Origin: Paractinoplanes tereljensis
GTDB taxonomy: Bacteria > Actinomycetota > Actinomycetes > Mycobacteriales > Micromonosporaceae
Length of the DNA: 64,000 nt
Assembly: GCF_016862435.1 (NCBI RefSeq)
Contig: NZ_BOMY01000038.1
Coordinates: 62,001-126,000, forward strand
Direction: 5' to 3'
Shown here: positions 8,160 to 16,480 of the stretch, piece by piece
Position numbering within the stretch: position 1 is the first letter of the stretch
How the letters are laid out: each line of letters opens with the position of its first letter
Program-made: the position numbers and the translations under genes
Notes under the pieces: model-generated
What the model saw: the letters and a program-made list of their open reading frames with translations, nothing else
Databases searched by the model: none
Told to the model about the DNA's origin: nothing

Positions 8160-9157
8160 TTTCTTGGGACCCGGATCCGGACGCCGACCCGGCGACCGGC
8201 GTCTACACCTTCGGCGGCGCCGCCCCGGTCGCAACCCTGCGGCCGGGGCAGGTGCTGTCCACCTGGACCCGTGACTGCTTCGGCGGGCGGGTGCGCTCGA
8301 CCTCCGACATGGCGTCACAGGTCACCGACCCGCGCTACCTCAACCCGCAGACCGGCCCGTTCTGGATCGAGGGCGCCGAGCCGGGCGACACGGTGGCCAT
8401 TCACTTCCTGAGCATCGAGCCGCGGTTCGACTGGGGCGTCAGCACCACCGTGCCGTTCTTCGGTTCGCTGACCGCTACCCCGGCCACCGCGATGCTGCAC
8501 GACCCGCTGCCCGAGCGAACCTGGTTCTACACGATCGACCCGGCCGCCCGGGTGGTGCGGTACGCGGCGCTGGACAGCCCGTACGAGGTCGACCTGCCGC
8601 TCGACCCGATGCACGGCACCGTCGGCGTGGCCCCGCCGCTGGGCGAGGTGCGTTCCTCGCTGACCCCGGGCAGTTGGGGCGGCAACATGGACACCCCCGA
8701 GATGCGCACCGGCACGACGTGTTACCTCGGGGTCAACGTCGCCGGCGCGCTGCTCAGCCTCGGCGACGGGCACGCGCGCCAGGGCGAGGGCGAGACCTGC
8801 GGCGTCGCGGTGGAGTGCGCGATGAACACGGTCGCCGTCGTGGACCTGGTCAAAGGGGCCCCCACGCCGTGGCCGCGGCTCGAGGACGACCACTACCTGA
8901 TGACCACCGGCTCGGCCCGGCCCCTCGAGGACGCGTTCCGGATCGCCCACACCGAGCTGGTGCGCTGGGTAGCGGAGCTGACCGGCCTGTCCACGATCGA
9001 CGCCTACCAGCTGGTGTCGCAGACCGCGCTGACCCCGGTGGCCAACGTGGTGGACACCAATTACACGGTGGTGGCCAAAATACCCAAGGCCGTCCTGCGC
9101 GGCGCGACCGGATACGGCGGTCTGCACCAGAGGTTACGGGTGGTTCGGGGGTCGTAG
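8156..9157 (+). CDS. Acetamidase/formamidase family protein
   Basis: This 333-residue protein matches the FmdA/AmdA fold, with the conserved tracts NPQTGPFWIEGAEPGDT near residue 62, MHGTVGVAP, and AMNTVAVVDL. The family hydrolyses small amides such as formamide or acetamide to ammonia and acid. It overlaps the permease stop by ATGA, so it belongs to the same transcript. In context it might release nitrogen from an imported amide or process an N-acyl intermediate. The family call is firm; the substrate is unknown. Confidence 0.8.
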   Translation: MISWDPDPDADPATGVYTFGGAAPVATLRPGQVLSTWTRDCFGGRVRSTSDMASQVTDPRYLNPQTGPFWIEGAEPGDTVAIHFLSIEPRFDWGVSTTVPFFGSLTATPATAMLHDPLPERTWFYTIDPAARVVRYAALDSPYEVDLPLDPMHGTVGVAPPLGEVRSSLTPGSWGGNMDTPEMRTGTTCYLGVNVAGALLSLGDGHARQGEGETCGVAVECAMNTVAVVDLVKGAPTPWPRLEDDHYLMTTGSARPLEDAFRIAHTELVRWVAELTGLSTIDAYQLVSQTALTPVANVVDTNYTVVAKIPKAVLRGATGYGGLHQRLRVVRGS

Positions 9158-9167
9158 AATTCGTCCG

Positions 9168-9608
9168 GTGCAGAATGATGATCGGGAATTGGTTGTCGCG
9201 GTCGCCCGGGGAATTTTCGTAGCGCTGGATTCCGGGCAGGAAAAGTATCTTGAGGCCGACGCCGAATCGTATTTCGCCGACCCTGCGCGGGCGCTTTCCG
9301 CCGCCGGTTCCGACACGCCGCTGGGCAGCGGTCTGGAACTCCTCGGCCCGGGTCTGACCGTGGTCGCGTTGTTCCTGGCGGAGAAGGCGGTCGATGTGGT
9401 GGCCGACAAGACCGTGGACAGCATTCTCGACAAGCTCAAATCACGGCGGCGTAAGGCGTTGCCCGCGCCGCCGGAATTGACCGCGGCCCAGACCGAGGAG
9501 ATCCGGCGGTCGGTCATCGCGGCCGCCGGAAAGCAGGGCCTCGATCCGACCACCGCGGACGACCTCGCCCTGGCGGTGGTCGAGCAGCTGTCCGGGCGGG
9601 CAGACTAG
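9168..9608 (+). CDS. Hypothetical protein, 146 residues
   Basis: I do not recognise this protein. It starts with GTG at 9168, 10 bp after the amidase gene, with no clear ribosome binding site. The N-terminal third is acidic and polar. Residues about 50-85 form a hydrophobic then amphipathic stretch (LLGPGLTVVALFLAEKAVDVVADKTVDSIL), followed by a basic KLKSRRRK segment and a helical C-terminus. It could associate with a membrane or form a coiled coil. The codon use is less G+C-biased than the amidase. A dispersed repeat begins about 50 bp after its stop. Confidence 0.55.
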   Translation: MQNDDRELVVAVARGIFVALDSGQEKYLEADAESYFADPARALSAAGSDTPLGSGLELLGPGLTVVALFLAEKAVDVVADKTVDSILDKLKSRRRKALPAPPELTAAQTEEIRRSVIAAAGKQGLDPTTADDLALAVVEQLSGRAD

Positions 9609-9656
9609 AAACCCACGGTGCCCGGCGTCTGGCGGTCCACATTCGCCCCACCGATA

Positions 9657-9774
9657 GGTACGCGTCGGTCCACTCCCGTGGCACTCGGTCCTGGTAGGTG
9701 CAACTCGCTCTCCGCGCGCCCGCCCCGGGCGGTCCCGGCCCAAGACCCCAACCCCCAGCCACCCTGCCGGCGGG
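9657..9774 (+). repeat. Dispersed intergenic repeat, copy 1
   Basis: This stretch aligns with 27753-27870 in the same orientation over 118 positions without gaps, at roughly 80% identity by eye. Shared cores include CTCCCGTGGCACTC, TCCGCGCGCCCGCC and AAGACCCCAACCCCCA. A conserved hairpin lies in the middle (CGCCCG/CGGGCG). Both copies lie just after the 3' end of a plus-strand gene. A matching CATTCGCCC tract precedes each copy by a variable distance. Confidence 0.75.
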
Positions 9775-10020
9775 AAAGCATGAACGCCTTACTCATTGCC
9801 GAGAAGAGTACGTTCACGCATCCATCAATGACAATCGCGCCTCTGTCATATCGGCCGCCCATATCGATCCATCAGGAAGTGGGCGTTCGCGTCCGGCTTG
9901 AAAGCCAGTAGATAGCGCCGGATTCGGTAATCATCCTCGCGGCTTCTCTCGCGCGCTTACCTTTCGAGTTGTCACTGACTCGGGCGGCGGCAACTTGGTG
10001 ATCGCGGCATAGATTGCAAA

Positions 10021-10085
10021 TTCAGAAGAGCGTGGCGCCTCGGGAGCGCCATGTCCTACCAGGGTTCGAATCGCCTTCGGCCCGC
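10021..10085 (+). other. Possible degenerate tRNA remnant
   Basis: A 5-bp stem with a 7-base loop (GGCGC, loop CTCGGGA, GCGCC; 10034-10050) looks like an anticodon arm with U33 and anticodon CGG (proline). It is preceded by an AGAGC-like D-arm end. It is followed after a 5-base gap by a block ending in the T-loop-like GGTTCGAATC (10063-10072). The T-stem and acceptor stem do not pair, so it is not a working tRNA. It could be an old integration site, or chance. Confidence 0.25.
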
Positions 10086-10560
10086 AACTCAATACAGCCG
10101 CCCATAACGTGGTTCGAGCCGACCAGACTGGTTGAGAGCGCCGACATGTTGATCAAGTGACCGATCGCCGTTACGGTTGCCCCCCCGGTGACCCTGCTGC
10201 CGTAGCGGGGTTCTGCCGGGCCTGCCGACGGAGGTCCGGGCCCGAATAGTCCTCGCCGGCGCCGGCCCGTAAGGCGGGTGACATCCGCGAGGGCTATTCG
10301 TTGCGTATGAGTTCCAGTGGTGCCGTTGGCCGTCTTTATCGACCCACAGCGCGTGGTGTGCCCCGAAATCCCTCGATTGGGTGAGATTGCGGAACGGTGC
10401 CACCCGTTTTCCGCGTGTTCCCGGAAAAATCTGTGGTGGCGGGGAAGCATGAAACCGCTGGCCGCCACTCTTCTGGACCCCAGGCACTGGACAGGAAATG
10501 CGGCCGAAATGCTTTCGCGAATAGGCCACCTTGCATTCAACTTCAAGGAGATGATCTTCT

Positions 10561-11112
10561 GTGTTTCGGAAATCGACCGTCATTAGCGCCTGCGGAATCG
10601 TGACCGGCCTACTATCCGGTGCCCTGCTCTATCCTGCTGCTGCATCAGCCGCAGTTATCGTCAGCCTGACCGGCCAGCGCTCCACTGGCTACTATGAAGC
10701 CGGGAGTCACCGTGTGCGAACATACGCCGGAACCTACATTGGCGAATTTACACCAGAAGACTGCGCCGACGCCGGCAGTCAGATCAGAAAGCAATTCCAG
10801 GATAAAAATTTGAAGGTCGATCGCGAAGTTGGGGCGTCGGTTCCATTGGAATATTCGCGGCGCATGCTCGTTCTCGGGGTGTGGGACGAGACTGACGACA
10901 AGTATTTCAGCGCATGCGTCAATATCTCACCAAACGGATTGGGGATTTATCGGTACGAAAACGGCAATGGCCCTTTCCTTTCCGGGGAGTGGGTTGTGAA
11001 TGATCCGTCCTTCAATGGGCAGAGGTTTTACATGCAGTATTCAGACAATGACGGCGGTGCTGCTAATATCGGATTCCGGATCAACCGACCGGTCGTCGAC
11101 ACCCTAGTTTGA
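10561..11112 (+). CDS. Small secreted protein of unknown function
   Basis: This 183-residue protein starts with GTG at 10561, 11 bases after AAGGAG. The N-terminus is a Sec signal peptide: basic MFRKS, a hydrophobic core, then probable cleavage after ASA near residue 30. The mature part is polar and rich in Tyr, Asp, Asn and Gly, with two cysteines (in PEDCADAG and FSACVN) that may form a disulfide. I recognise no family. Codon use is clearly less G+C-biased than the neighbours, suggesting acquisition from elsewhere. It stands alone, with no operon partner. Confidence 0.65.
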   Translation: MFRKSTVISACGIVTGLLSGALLYPAAASAAVIVSLTGQRSTGYYEAGSHRVRTYAGTYIGEFTPEDCADAGSQIRKQFQDKNLKVDREVGASVPLEYSRRMLVLGVWDETDDKYFSACVNISPNGLGIYRYENGNGPFLSGEWVVNDPSFNGQRFYMQYSDNDGGAANIGFRINRPVVDTLV

Positions 11113-11574
11113 CTCGTCAACTGACGCGGCAGGCAGTGAGCCATTCCAAGTAAGATTCTGACTACTGAAATTGAAAGATCAGGGTGAGTCTGTCCCGTTT
11201 CGGGTGCCGAAAACGACTGCTGAAGCAGGGCCGACGCGGTTACACACGCCAACATCATCACGAGCCCTCCAGCCAGGAGGGTTCGGTTTCCCCATGCTTC
11301 CCCCACCGCGGCACCCGATCACTATCGGCATCGGCAGACCATGTTGAGGGGTTAGCCGGCACCGGCGCAGGAGCGGGCCGAGCGTCGAATTCGTGGCAAT
11401 CTGCAAATATTGAGAGTCCGGGATCTTGTAACCGTCGTCCGCTCCTCATGCCGTCACACTGATCTGCCGCCGACCGGGCGCGGCGGCTGCGGCTGGGCGC
11501 GTCCGACAACTCGGGCTTTCCGTCGAGCACGAATGGGGTTGCGCCGAGCTCTGGAACTACGACCTAATCGTCTG
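11113..11574. other. Intergenic stretch without a supported gene
   Basis: About 460 bp with no frame I can support. One short hairpin is visible: CCCTCC at 11265-11270 pairs with GGAGGG at 11276-11281, without a T-run. The stretch continues the A/T-richer patch and returns to normal composition near 11460. Confidence 0.5.
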
Positions 11575-12207
11575 ATGATCGCCGACGATGTGATGCGCGC
11601 GTGCTCGCTCGCCCGTGAAACTCTTGCGACCGCGGCGCACCTGGACTGGGACACGCCGGCAGGTGGGCTGGAGTGGAGCTGCTGGGAGACGGTCGAACAC
11701 ATGAGTGATGACCTCTTCGTGTACGCCGCTCAGCTAGCTCCGGCGCGTCCGTCCACGAGCACTCACGTCCCGCTCGGCTGGCATCGTCGACGCGAAGGTG
11801 GTCCGCTCTTGACCATATTTGTGGACCCTGCCGAGGGGACGTCCGGCCTGCTGCAGGTGTTCGAGGCATGCGGATCGATGCTCGGCGCCATGATCAATGC
11901 CGTGCCGCCGGAACGGCAGTCTTTTCACCCCTATGGCGCTTCCGATGCCAGTGGATTCGCCGCGATGGGAGTAGTCGAGATTCTCGTCCACATGCACGAT
12001 GTAGCGACCGGACTGGAGCTGCCCTGGGCACCCCCGGCCGACTTGTGTCAGGCCGCGCTGTCCCGGCTGTTTCCCGGCGCACCGTCGACTGGTCAGCCGT
12101 GGCCGACGCTGCTGTGGGCCACCGGCCGCGGGGATCTGCCAGGACTTCCGGCGCAGCTTTCCTGGACATGGGACGGCACCCCGGCCACTGACTCCGCTTC
12201 GGGCTGA
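11575..12207 (+). CDS. DinB/mycothiol-dependent maleylpyruvate isomerase-like protein
   Basis: This 210-residue protein has features of the DinB-like four-helix bundle with a metal site. There is an N-terminal helix, then WSCWETVEHMSDDLFVYAAQL with a conserved His near residue 42, and later VEILVHMHDVATGLEL with a second His pair near 145. Actinobacterial members use mycothiol or bind a divalent metal; many have no assigned reaction. The start is uncertain: ATG 11575 matches the family N-terminus, while ATG 11533 would add 14 residues. No strong ribosome binding site is seen for either. Confidence 0.6.
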   Translation: MIADDVMRACSLARETLATAAHLDWDTPAGGLEWSCWETVEHMSDDLFVYAAQLAPARPSTSTHVPLGWHRRREGGPLLTIFVDPAEGTSGLLQVFEACGSMLGAMINAVPPERQSFHPYGASDASGFAAMGVVEILVHMHDVATGLELPWAPPADLCQAALSRLFPGAPSTGQPWPTLLWATGRGDLPGLPAQLSWTWDGTPATDSASG

Positions 12208-12327
12208 TCAGATCGGACGCGCGGACCTGCCGCCGATAAGGCGTGGGTTGTGCTTGTCTGCGACCCCAGGAAGAGCAGGTCAGGTGTCTGCCTGATCAAT
12301 AAGAAGAACGGCTGCACCTCGACCGGA

Positions 12328-14751
12328 TCAGGGCGACAGGCTGGCCAGGGCGGCTGCGGCCAACACCGTTCCGCTGAGGGCGATGCCGATGCCCGCAAGG
12401 GTCACCGGCGGACGCGGCGTGATGGTCGCAGTGTCGCGCGAGCGTCGATCCGCGGCCACCGCGAGGCCGGCGACGACCATTCCGGCGGCGACCGCCTTCA
12501 CCGGCAGCGCGGTGCCCGAGAGCGACAGGAACACCAGGTATGCCCGCACCGGTTGGTGGAGCCCGCAGTCGCTCAGCCCGGGACCGCAGCGGGCCAGGAT
12601 CATCAGCAGCGGGGTGACGGCCGCGCCGAAGCAGGCCACCACGAGCGCCGCGATCGAGCCGAACACCACGTCGCCGGAACCCCGGCGCAGCACGGTGCCG
12701 GCCGCCGTGCCGGCGCTGACCACGATCGCCAGCACGGTGGCGGTGGCCAGCAGGTAGCCGAGGAAGGCGGTGTCGGCCGGGGTGTTCAGCGCGGCGCGGG
12801 GCAGCACCGCGCGGCCGGCCAGCGCCAGGGCGACGCCGGCCAGCAGGAAGATTACGCAGCCGGCCGCGCCCGCCCGGATCGCCCGCCGGATCGGCGGCCG
12901 GTTGTCGGGCAGGCGGAACTCGACCGGCGCGAGGTCGGTGAGCCAACGGGGAGTGCCGTCGACCGGGCGGCGGATCAGCCCGGCGGTCGTGACGAGCAGC
13001 GGCAGGACGACGAGCAGGGCGATGCCGGGAGTCAGGGCGACGGAGTCCAGCGGCACATACACGATCTGCAACCACTGCCCGGCCGGGAACGGCACGTACG
13101 GGAACTTCAGCGCCTCGGCCAGGCCCGGCGTCCACAGGTAGACCCGGCCGGCCAGGGGTTCGTCGTGCATCGACCACCAGGTGGCGTACAGCGGAAGGAC
13201 CGCCGCCACCCCGGCCACCGCGCTCAGGTGGGACACCCGGCGCAGCGATCGGCGTACGGTCGGCAGCCAGGCTCCGGCGTTGTCCCACGACCACCGGCAC
13301 AGCGCCAGCACCACCGCGACCAGCGCGGACGCCGAGGCGATCGCGGTGCCCGGGTTGCCGTCGCCCACGCCGTCGAAGACGCCCCAATGGCTGGCGTTCG
13401 CGGCCGACACCGAGCCGGCCTCGCCGAGCAGCATGCCGCCGCCCAGCGCGAGAGCCAGCCGCAGGGCCGGCGACCGGGTCGGTTCCACCAGCTGCCGCAA
13501 CCGGGCGCGCCAGGTCGTCGCCTCGATCAGCCAGGCGAGCGCGGCGAGCGGGCCGGCCACGGCCACCGCGACCGCGGTGACCAGGATCAACGAGGTACGC
13601 GGGGACGGTTGCGGGTCGAAGCCGGCGGCGATCAGCGCGTGCCAGGCGGTGCTGCCGGCGTCCTGGCTCAGCGCGGAAAGACCGGCACCGGCCATCACCA
13701 GCTGCGCGAACGACACCGGCGGCACCGCCCACGGATCGGCGGCGGCCCGGCGGCGCAGCGACAGCGGCGGGTGCCGGCGCAGGAAGACCGGCATCCGGGT
13801 CGGTGGTTCGCTCGCGGCCGTCAGGTGCCGCAGCAACGCCCCGCCGTCGTCGTGGGCGCCGGCCGTGGCATCGGCGGTGAGCTCCCGGTCGCGCAGCACC
13901 GCGAAGCGGGTCAGCACCACCAGCGTGACCAGGGTCAGGATCGCCAGCGTGGTGTGCAGGTCATCGCGGCCGGCGGCCATCGCCGCCGGCCGCCAGCCGC
14001 CCGGGTCGGGAGTGGCCAGATCAACAACCAGCAGGACGAGGTACGGCGTGACGGCCACGGCGAGAAACGAGAACCAGGCAGTGGAGGCCAGCAGCGACGG
14101 CCGGGTGTCGCGGTTCTTCAGGTGGGCGAGTTCGTGCAGTACGACGGCGGTGAACCGGTCGGGGTCCCGCTGGCGTTCGCGCACCGTCTTGCCGGCCAGG
14201 AAGAAGATGGGCCGGCGCGGCGATCCGAAGACGAACGAGGAGCCGCCGAGCGGGTCGGTCAGCAGGTCGGGCGGTGCGGGCAGGCCGAAGCCGTGGGCGA
14301 GCCGCTCCACCTCGGCGGCGGCCTCGGGGTCGTACTCGGCGAGCGGACGCAGCCGTACCCGCCAGGTCTTCGGGGTCAGCGCGCGCGGCGCCCGGCCGCG
14401 GCGCCATCGCGGCGCGAGCCGGTAGGCGGCGAACGCCGCCGTGCCGAGCAGCAGCAGCCCGGCCACCCCGGACCAGATGACCACGTCCATGTCGGCGCCG
14501 ACACACGCGACGACCGGGGTGGTGCTGCCGATCATGCCGGGGATGCCGGCTGGCTCGATCCGGGTCAGGCGGTCGAGGCCGGTGTCGGCCAGGCAGTCGG
14601 TGGCGTAGGAGTCGGCGCTGGTTCCCAGCCGCAGCCCGAGGTAGCCGTAGATCGAGACGGTGGCGGCCAGGATGAGCACGAAGAAGACCAGGAACCGGGT
14701 GGACAGGGTGGTCGGCGCCGCGTCGCCGAGCGCGCGGCGTAGCTGCCTCAC
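12328..14751 (-). CDS. M48-family membrane metallopeptidase, large multi-spanning
   Basis: This 807-residue membrane protein has an HtpX/Ste24-type zinc protease domain near the N-terminus. HELAH lies at about 206-210 followed by LKNRD, and the third ligand Glu is in RELTAD near 290. A membrane anchor sits at 20-45 and another before the domain. The C-terminal half is a long series of hydrophobic segments with no recognised domain, making it much larger than ordinary HtpX (about 290 residues). The GTG start at 14751 overlaps the lipoprotein stop (GTGA); a TTG one codon upstream is also possible. It is co-translated with a lipoprotein and an LPXTG protein, suggesting a cell-surface proteolysis unit (inference). 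Confidence 0.75.
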   Translation of the reverse strand: MRQLRRALGDAAPTTLSTRFLVFFVLILAATVSIYGYLGLRLGTSADSYATDCLADTGLDRLTRIEPAGIPGMIGSTTPVVACVGADMDVVIWSGVAGLLLLGTAAFAAYRLAPRWRRGRAPRALTPKTWRVRLRPLAEYDPEAAAEVERLAHGFGLPAPPDLLTDPLGGSSFVFGSPRRPIFFLAGKTVRERQRDPDRFTAVVLHELAHLKNRDTRPSLLASTAWFSFLAVAVTPYLVLLVVDLATPDPGGWRPAAMAAGRDDLHTTLAILTLVTLVVLTRFAVLRDRELTADATAGAHDDGGALLRHLTAASEPPTRMPVFLRRHPPLSLRRRAAADPWAVPPVSFAQLVMAGAGLSALSQDAGSTAWHALIAAGFDPQPSPRTSLILVTAVAVAVAGPLAALAWLIEATTWRARLRQLVEPTRSPALRLALALGGGMLLGEAGSVSAANASHWGVFDGVGDGNPGTAIASASALVAVVLALCRWSWDNAGAWLPTVRRSLRRVSHLSAVAGVAAVLPLYATWWSMHDEPLAGRVYLWTPGLAEALKFPYVPFPAGQWLQIVYVPLDSVALTPGIALLVVLPLLVTTAGLIRRPVDGTPRWLTDLAPVEFRLPDNRPPIRRAIRAGAAGCVIFLLAGVALALAGRAVLPRAALNTPADTAFLGYLLATATVLAIVVSAGTAAGTVLRRGSGDVVFGSIAALVVACFGAAVTPLLMILARCGPGLSDCGLHQPVRAYLVFLSLSGTALPVKAVAAGMVVAGLAVAADRRSRDTATITPRPPVTLAGIGIALSGTVLAAAALASLSP

Positions 14752-15587
14752 CAAACCTGCTTGGTCTTCTCGTAGGCCTTGGCCACGGCGGTGCTGGTGA
14801 TGCTGTCGTCGATGGCCGACAGTCCGGTGTGGGTGATGATGATCAGGGTGCCGCCCCGGCGGATGAGAACCAGGTTCTCGATGGCCACGACCGAGGCCAC
14901 GGTGGGACGCATGGTGATGCGTACGGCGGTGGTGTCGTCGGCGGTCCGCGGCGCGCTCAGCGGATCGACCGTCACGGTCACCTCGCCGAGCACGGCGACC
15001 TTGGTGGTGAACTCGGCGCAGGCCCGCGGGGCGCCGCGGACCCGGTCCAGCGCCGCCCGGGCGCCCGAGACGCTCAGCTGCCGGATCCGTTCCCGGACGA
15101 ACGTGCTCTTGGCCGACTGGTAGAGCAGGACGTCGGCCTTGGCGCGCGCACCGGCGGAGAAGTCGGTGTCGATCGGGGCGCAGCCGCCCTCGCCGCCGAC
15201 GTCGCTGTCGGAGCCGGCGTCGACCCGGAAGCCGGCGAGGTCACCGGAACCGAGCAGGGCCCGCTTCAGTTCCGTCGTGGTCGGCACGTGGGGTGTCGCG
15301 GCCCGGGGCGCGGCGGGCGGTCGTGTCGTCGTCGACGGCCCTCGATCGGCTTCCGGGCCGGTCGGCGATGCTGCGCGGGTCGGCGCGGTGGTGGGACCGG
15401 ACGGGGGCGGCGTTGCTGCCGTGGTGGTACCGGTGGTCGGGGGCGGCGGCAGGCTGGGCGCGAGGGACGGGAGCGCGGCGAGGCTGGGCTGTGCGGTGGG
15501 CGTACTGGTCACGCAGCCGGTCAGCGCGGCCAGCGTCAGCCCGGTCACCGCCAGGGCCGCCGCCCGGCCGGTCACGCGGTCCGTCAC
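14748..15587 (-). CDS. Secreted lipoprotein with Pro/Thr-rich linker
   Basis: This 279-residue protein has a lipoprotein signal ending in the lipobox LTGC near residue 25. A long Pro/Thr/Ser/Ala-rich linker (about 27-105) follows, then a globular C-terminal domain of about 170 residues. That domain resembles the sensor-like lipoproteins common in actinomycetes (LLxSGDLAGFRVD near 110, then alternating strands). I do not recognise the domain by name. The GTG start at 15587 overlaps the preceding stop (GTGA), and its own stop overlaps the protease start. It probably works outside the membrane with those partners. Confidence 0.65.
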   Translation of the reverse strand: MTDRVTGRAAALAVTGLTLAALTGCVTSTPTAQPSLAALPSLAPSLPPPPTTGTTTAATPPPSGPTTAPTRAASPTGPEADRGPSTTTRPPAAPRAATPHVPTTTELKRALLGSGDLAGFRVDAGSDSDVGGEGGCAPIDTDFSAGARAKADVLLYQSAKSTFVRERIRQLSVSGARAALDRVRGAPRACAEFTTKVAVLGEVTVTVDPLSAPRTADDTTAVRITMRPTVASVVAIENLVLIRRGGTLIIITHTGLSAIDDSITSTAVAKAYEKTKQVW

Positions 15588-16363
15588 GCCTGGAACCGGA
15601 TCTTCTCGCGGCGGCGCCGGAAGGCGAGCAGCAGCAACGCTCCGGCCGCGACCACGGCGCCGCCCAGCAGCAGCGGCCCGGAGCCGCTTCCGGTGATCGG
15701 CAGACCGCCGCCGCCGGCACCCGGCGCGGACGACGTGGCGGCAGCTTGGGAGGACGGCGACGTGCTCTCCGACGAGGAGACCGTGGCCGTCGGGGAGGAC
15801 GACACGGTCGGGGCGGGCGACACCGCCTTGGCCGGGAGGCAGATCTCGGTCAGCGCGAACGTGCCGCCCGAGCCGCCGTCGACAAGCAGGGCACCGAACG
15901 CCAGTCGCCACCCGGCCGGCGTGTTCAGCCAGGCGCCGTCGTCGAGCAGCGCGCCGCTCACCCCCGCGGGTGCGGGCTGCACGTCGTCGTCGGTGAACTG
16001 GCCCTGCAGGGTGGCCGGGGTGACCTTGAACTGGACGATGCCATCCGGTGTGATCCCGAGCAGCACCGGCTCAGGACTGCCACCGACCGTTTTGATCAAC
16101 GCGATCGTGTAAGCCTGAACGTCTCCGGCCGGCTGATCGAATTTCCACCCGTCCGTGTTCGCTTTCGCTCCATCGGGGAAAGCGTCGCAATCGCGAAGTG
16201 AAACAGGTTCGTCTTCGATCGTTTTTCCGGTGGCCCCGGTGAATATCGTGTCGAGTGTCAACGGAGCCGGATCATCGGCGGCTGCCATTGCGGCAACCGG
16301 TATTGACAGGCCCAGGAAAGTCGACAGCGATAACGCGCCGACCAAGCCTCCGATATTGACCAT
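15584..16363 (-). CDS. LPXTG-anchored surface protein
   Basis: This 259-residue protein has a signal peptide (cleavage near AMA-ADD, about residue 27), an extracellular domain of about 150 residues, and a Ser/Thr/Pro-rich spacer. It ends with a sorting signal: LPITG, a hydrophobic segment and the basic tail FRRRREKIRFQA. A sortase should therefore attach it to peptidoglycan. The ATG at 16363 has a good GGAGG 7 bases upstream; a longer reading frame upstream is unlikely to be used. The first gene of the trio with the lipoprotein and M48 protease. Function of the exposed domain is unknown. Confidence 0.75.
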   Translation of the reverse strand: MVNIGGLVGALSLSTFLGLSIPVAAMAAADDPAPLTLDTIFTGATGKTIEDEPVSLRDCDAFPDGAKANTDGWKFDQPAGDVQAYTIALIKTVGGSPEPVLLGITPDGIVQFKVTPATLQGQFTDDDVQPAPAGVSGALLDDGAWLNTPAGWRLAFGALLVDGGSGGTFALTEICLPAKAVSPAPTVSSSPTATVSSSESTSPSSQAAATSSAPGAGGGGLPITGSGSGPLLLGGAVVAAGALLLLAFRRRREKIRFQA

Positions 16364-16480
16364 GCCGATTCCTCCGTGAATTCCGCCGCGACGACGCGGG
16401 AAATACTGGCAGGAACAAGCGCGGAATACCGTCGACTTTTCGGAGGACCGGATAAACCGATCATCCGACTCCGTCGTCAA

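Larger units (their letters stand above)
9609..10560. other. Gene-poor, A/T-richer intergenic stretch
   Basis: About 950 bp lack a convincing gene. It contains a copy of the 118-bp dispersed repeat (9657-9774) and a tRNA-like remnant (about 10021-10085). Near its end is an AAGGAG ribosome binding site (10544-10549) for the small secreted protein. Overlapping minus-strand frames of 160-175 codons exist at 10022-10583, but both have unlikely compositions and no domain resemblance. Base composition falls visibly below the surrounding genes. Confidence 0.6.

Noticed and set aside
1..9608. Bacterial microcompartment shell proteins near the diol dehydratase and aminotransferase genes
   Set aside because: No small BMC-H/BMC-P type frame is present in the window; they may lie upstream.
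10022..10583. Two overlapping minus-strand frames of 164-174 codons in the A/T-richer patch
   Set aside because: No ribosome binding site, odd composition, and they overlap each other and the tRNA-like element.
12250..14742. 830-codon plus-strand frame opposite the M48 protease
   Set aside because: Its translation is low-complexity Gln/Arg/Gly-rich; the minus frame has HELAH, membrane segments and coupled starts.
16364..16480. N-terminal extension of the LPXTG protein to 298 residues
   Set aside because: The GGAGG site and signal peptide fit ATG 16363; the extension has no such features.
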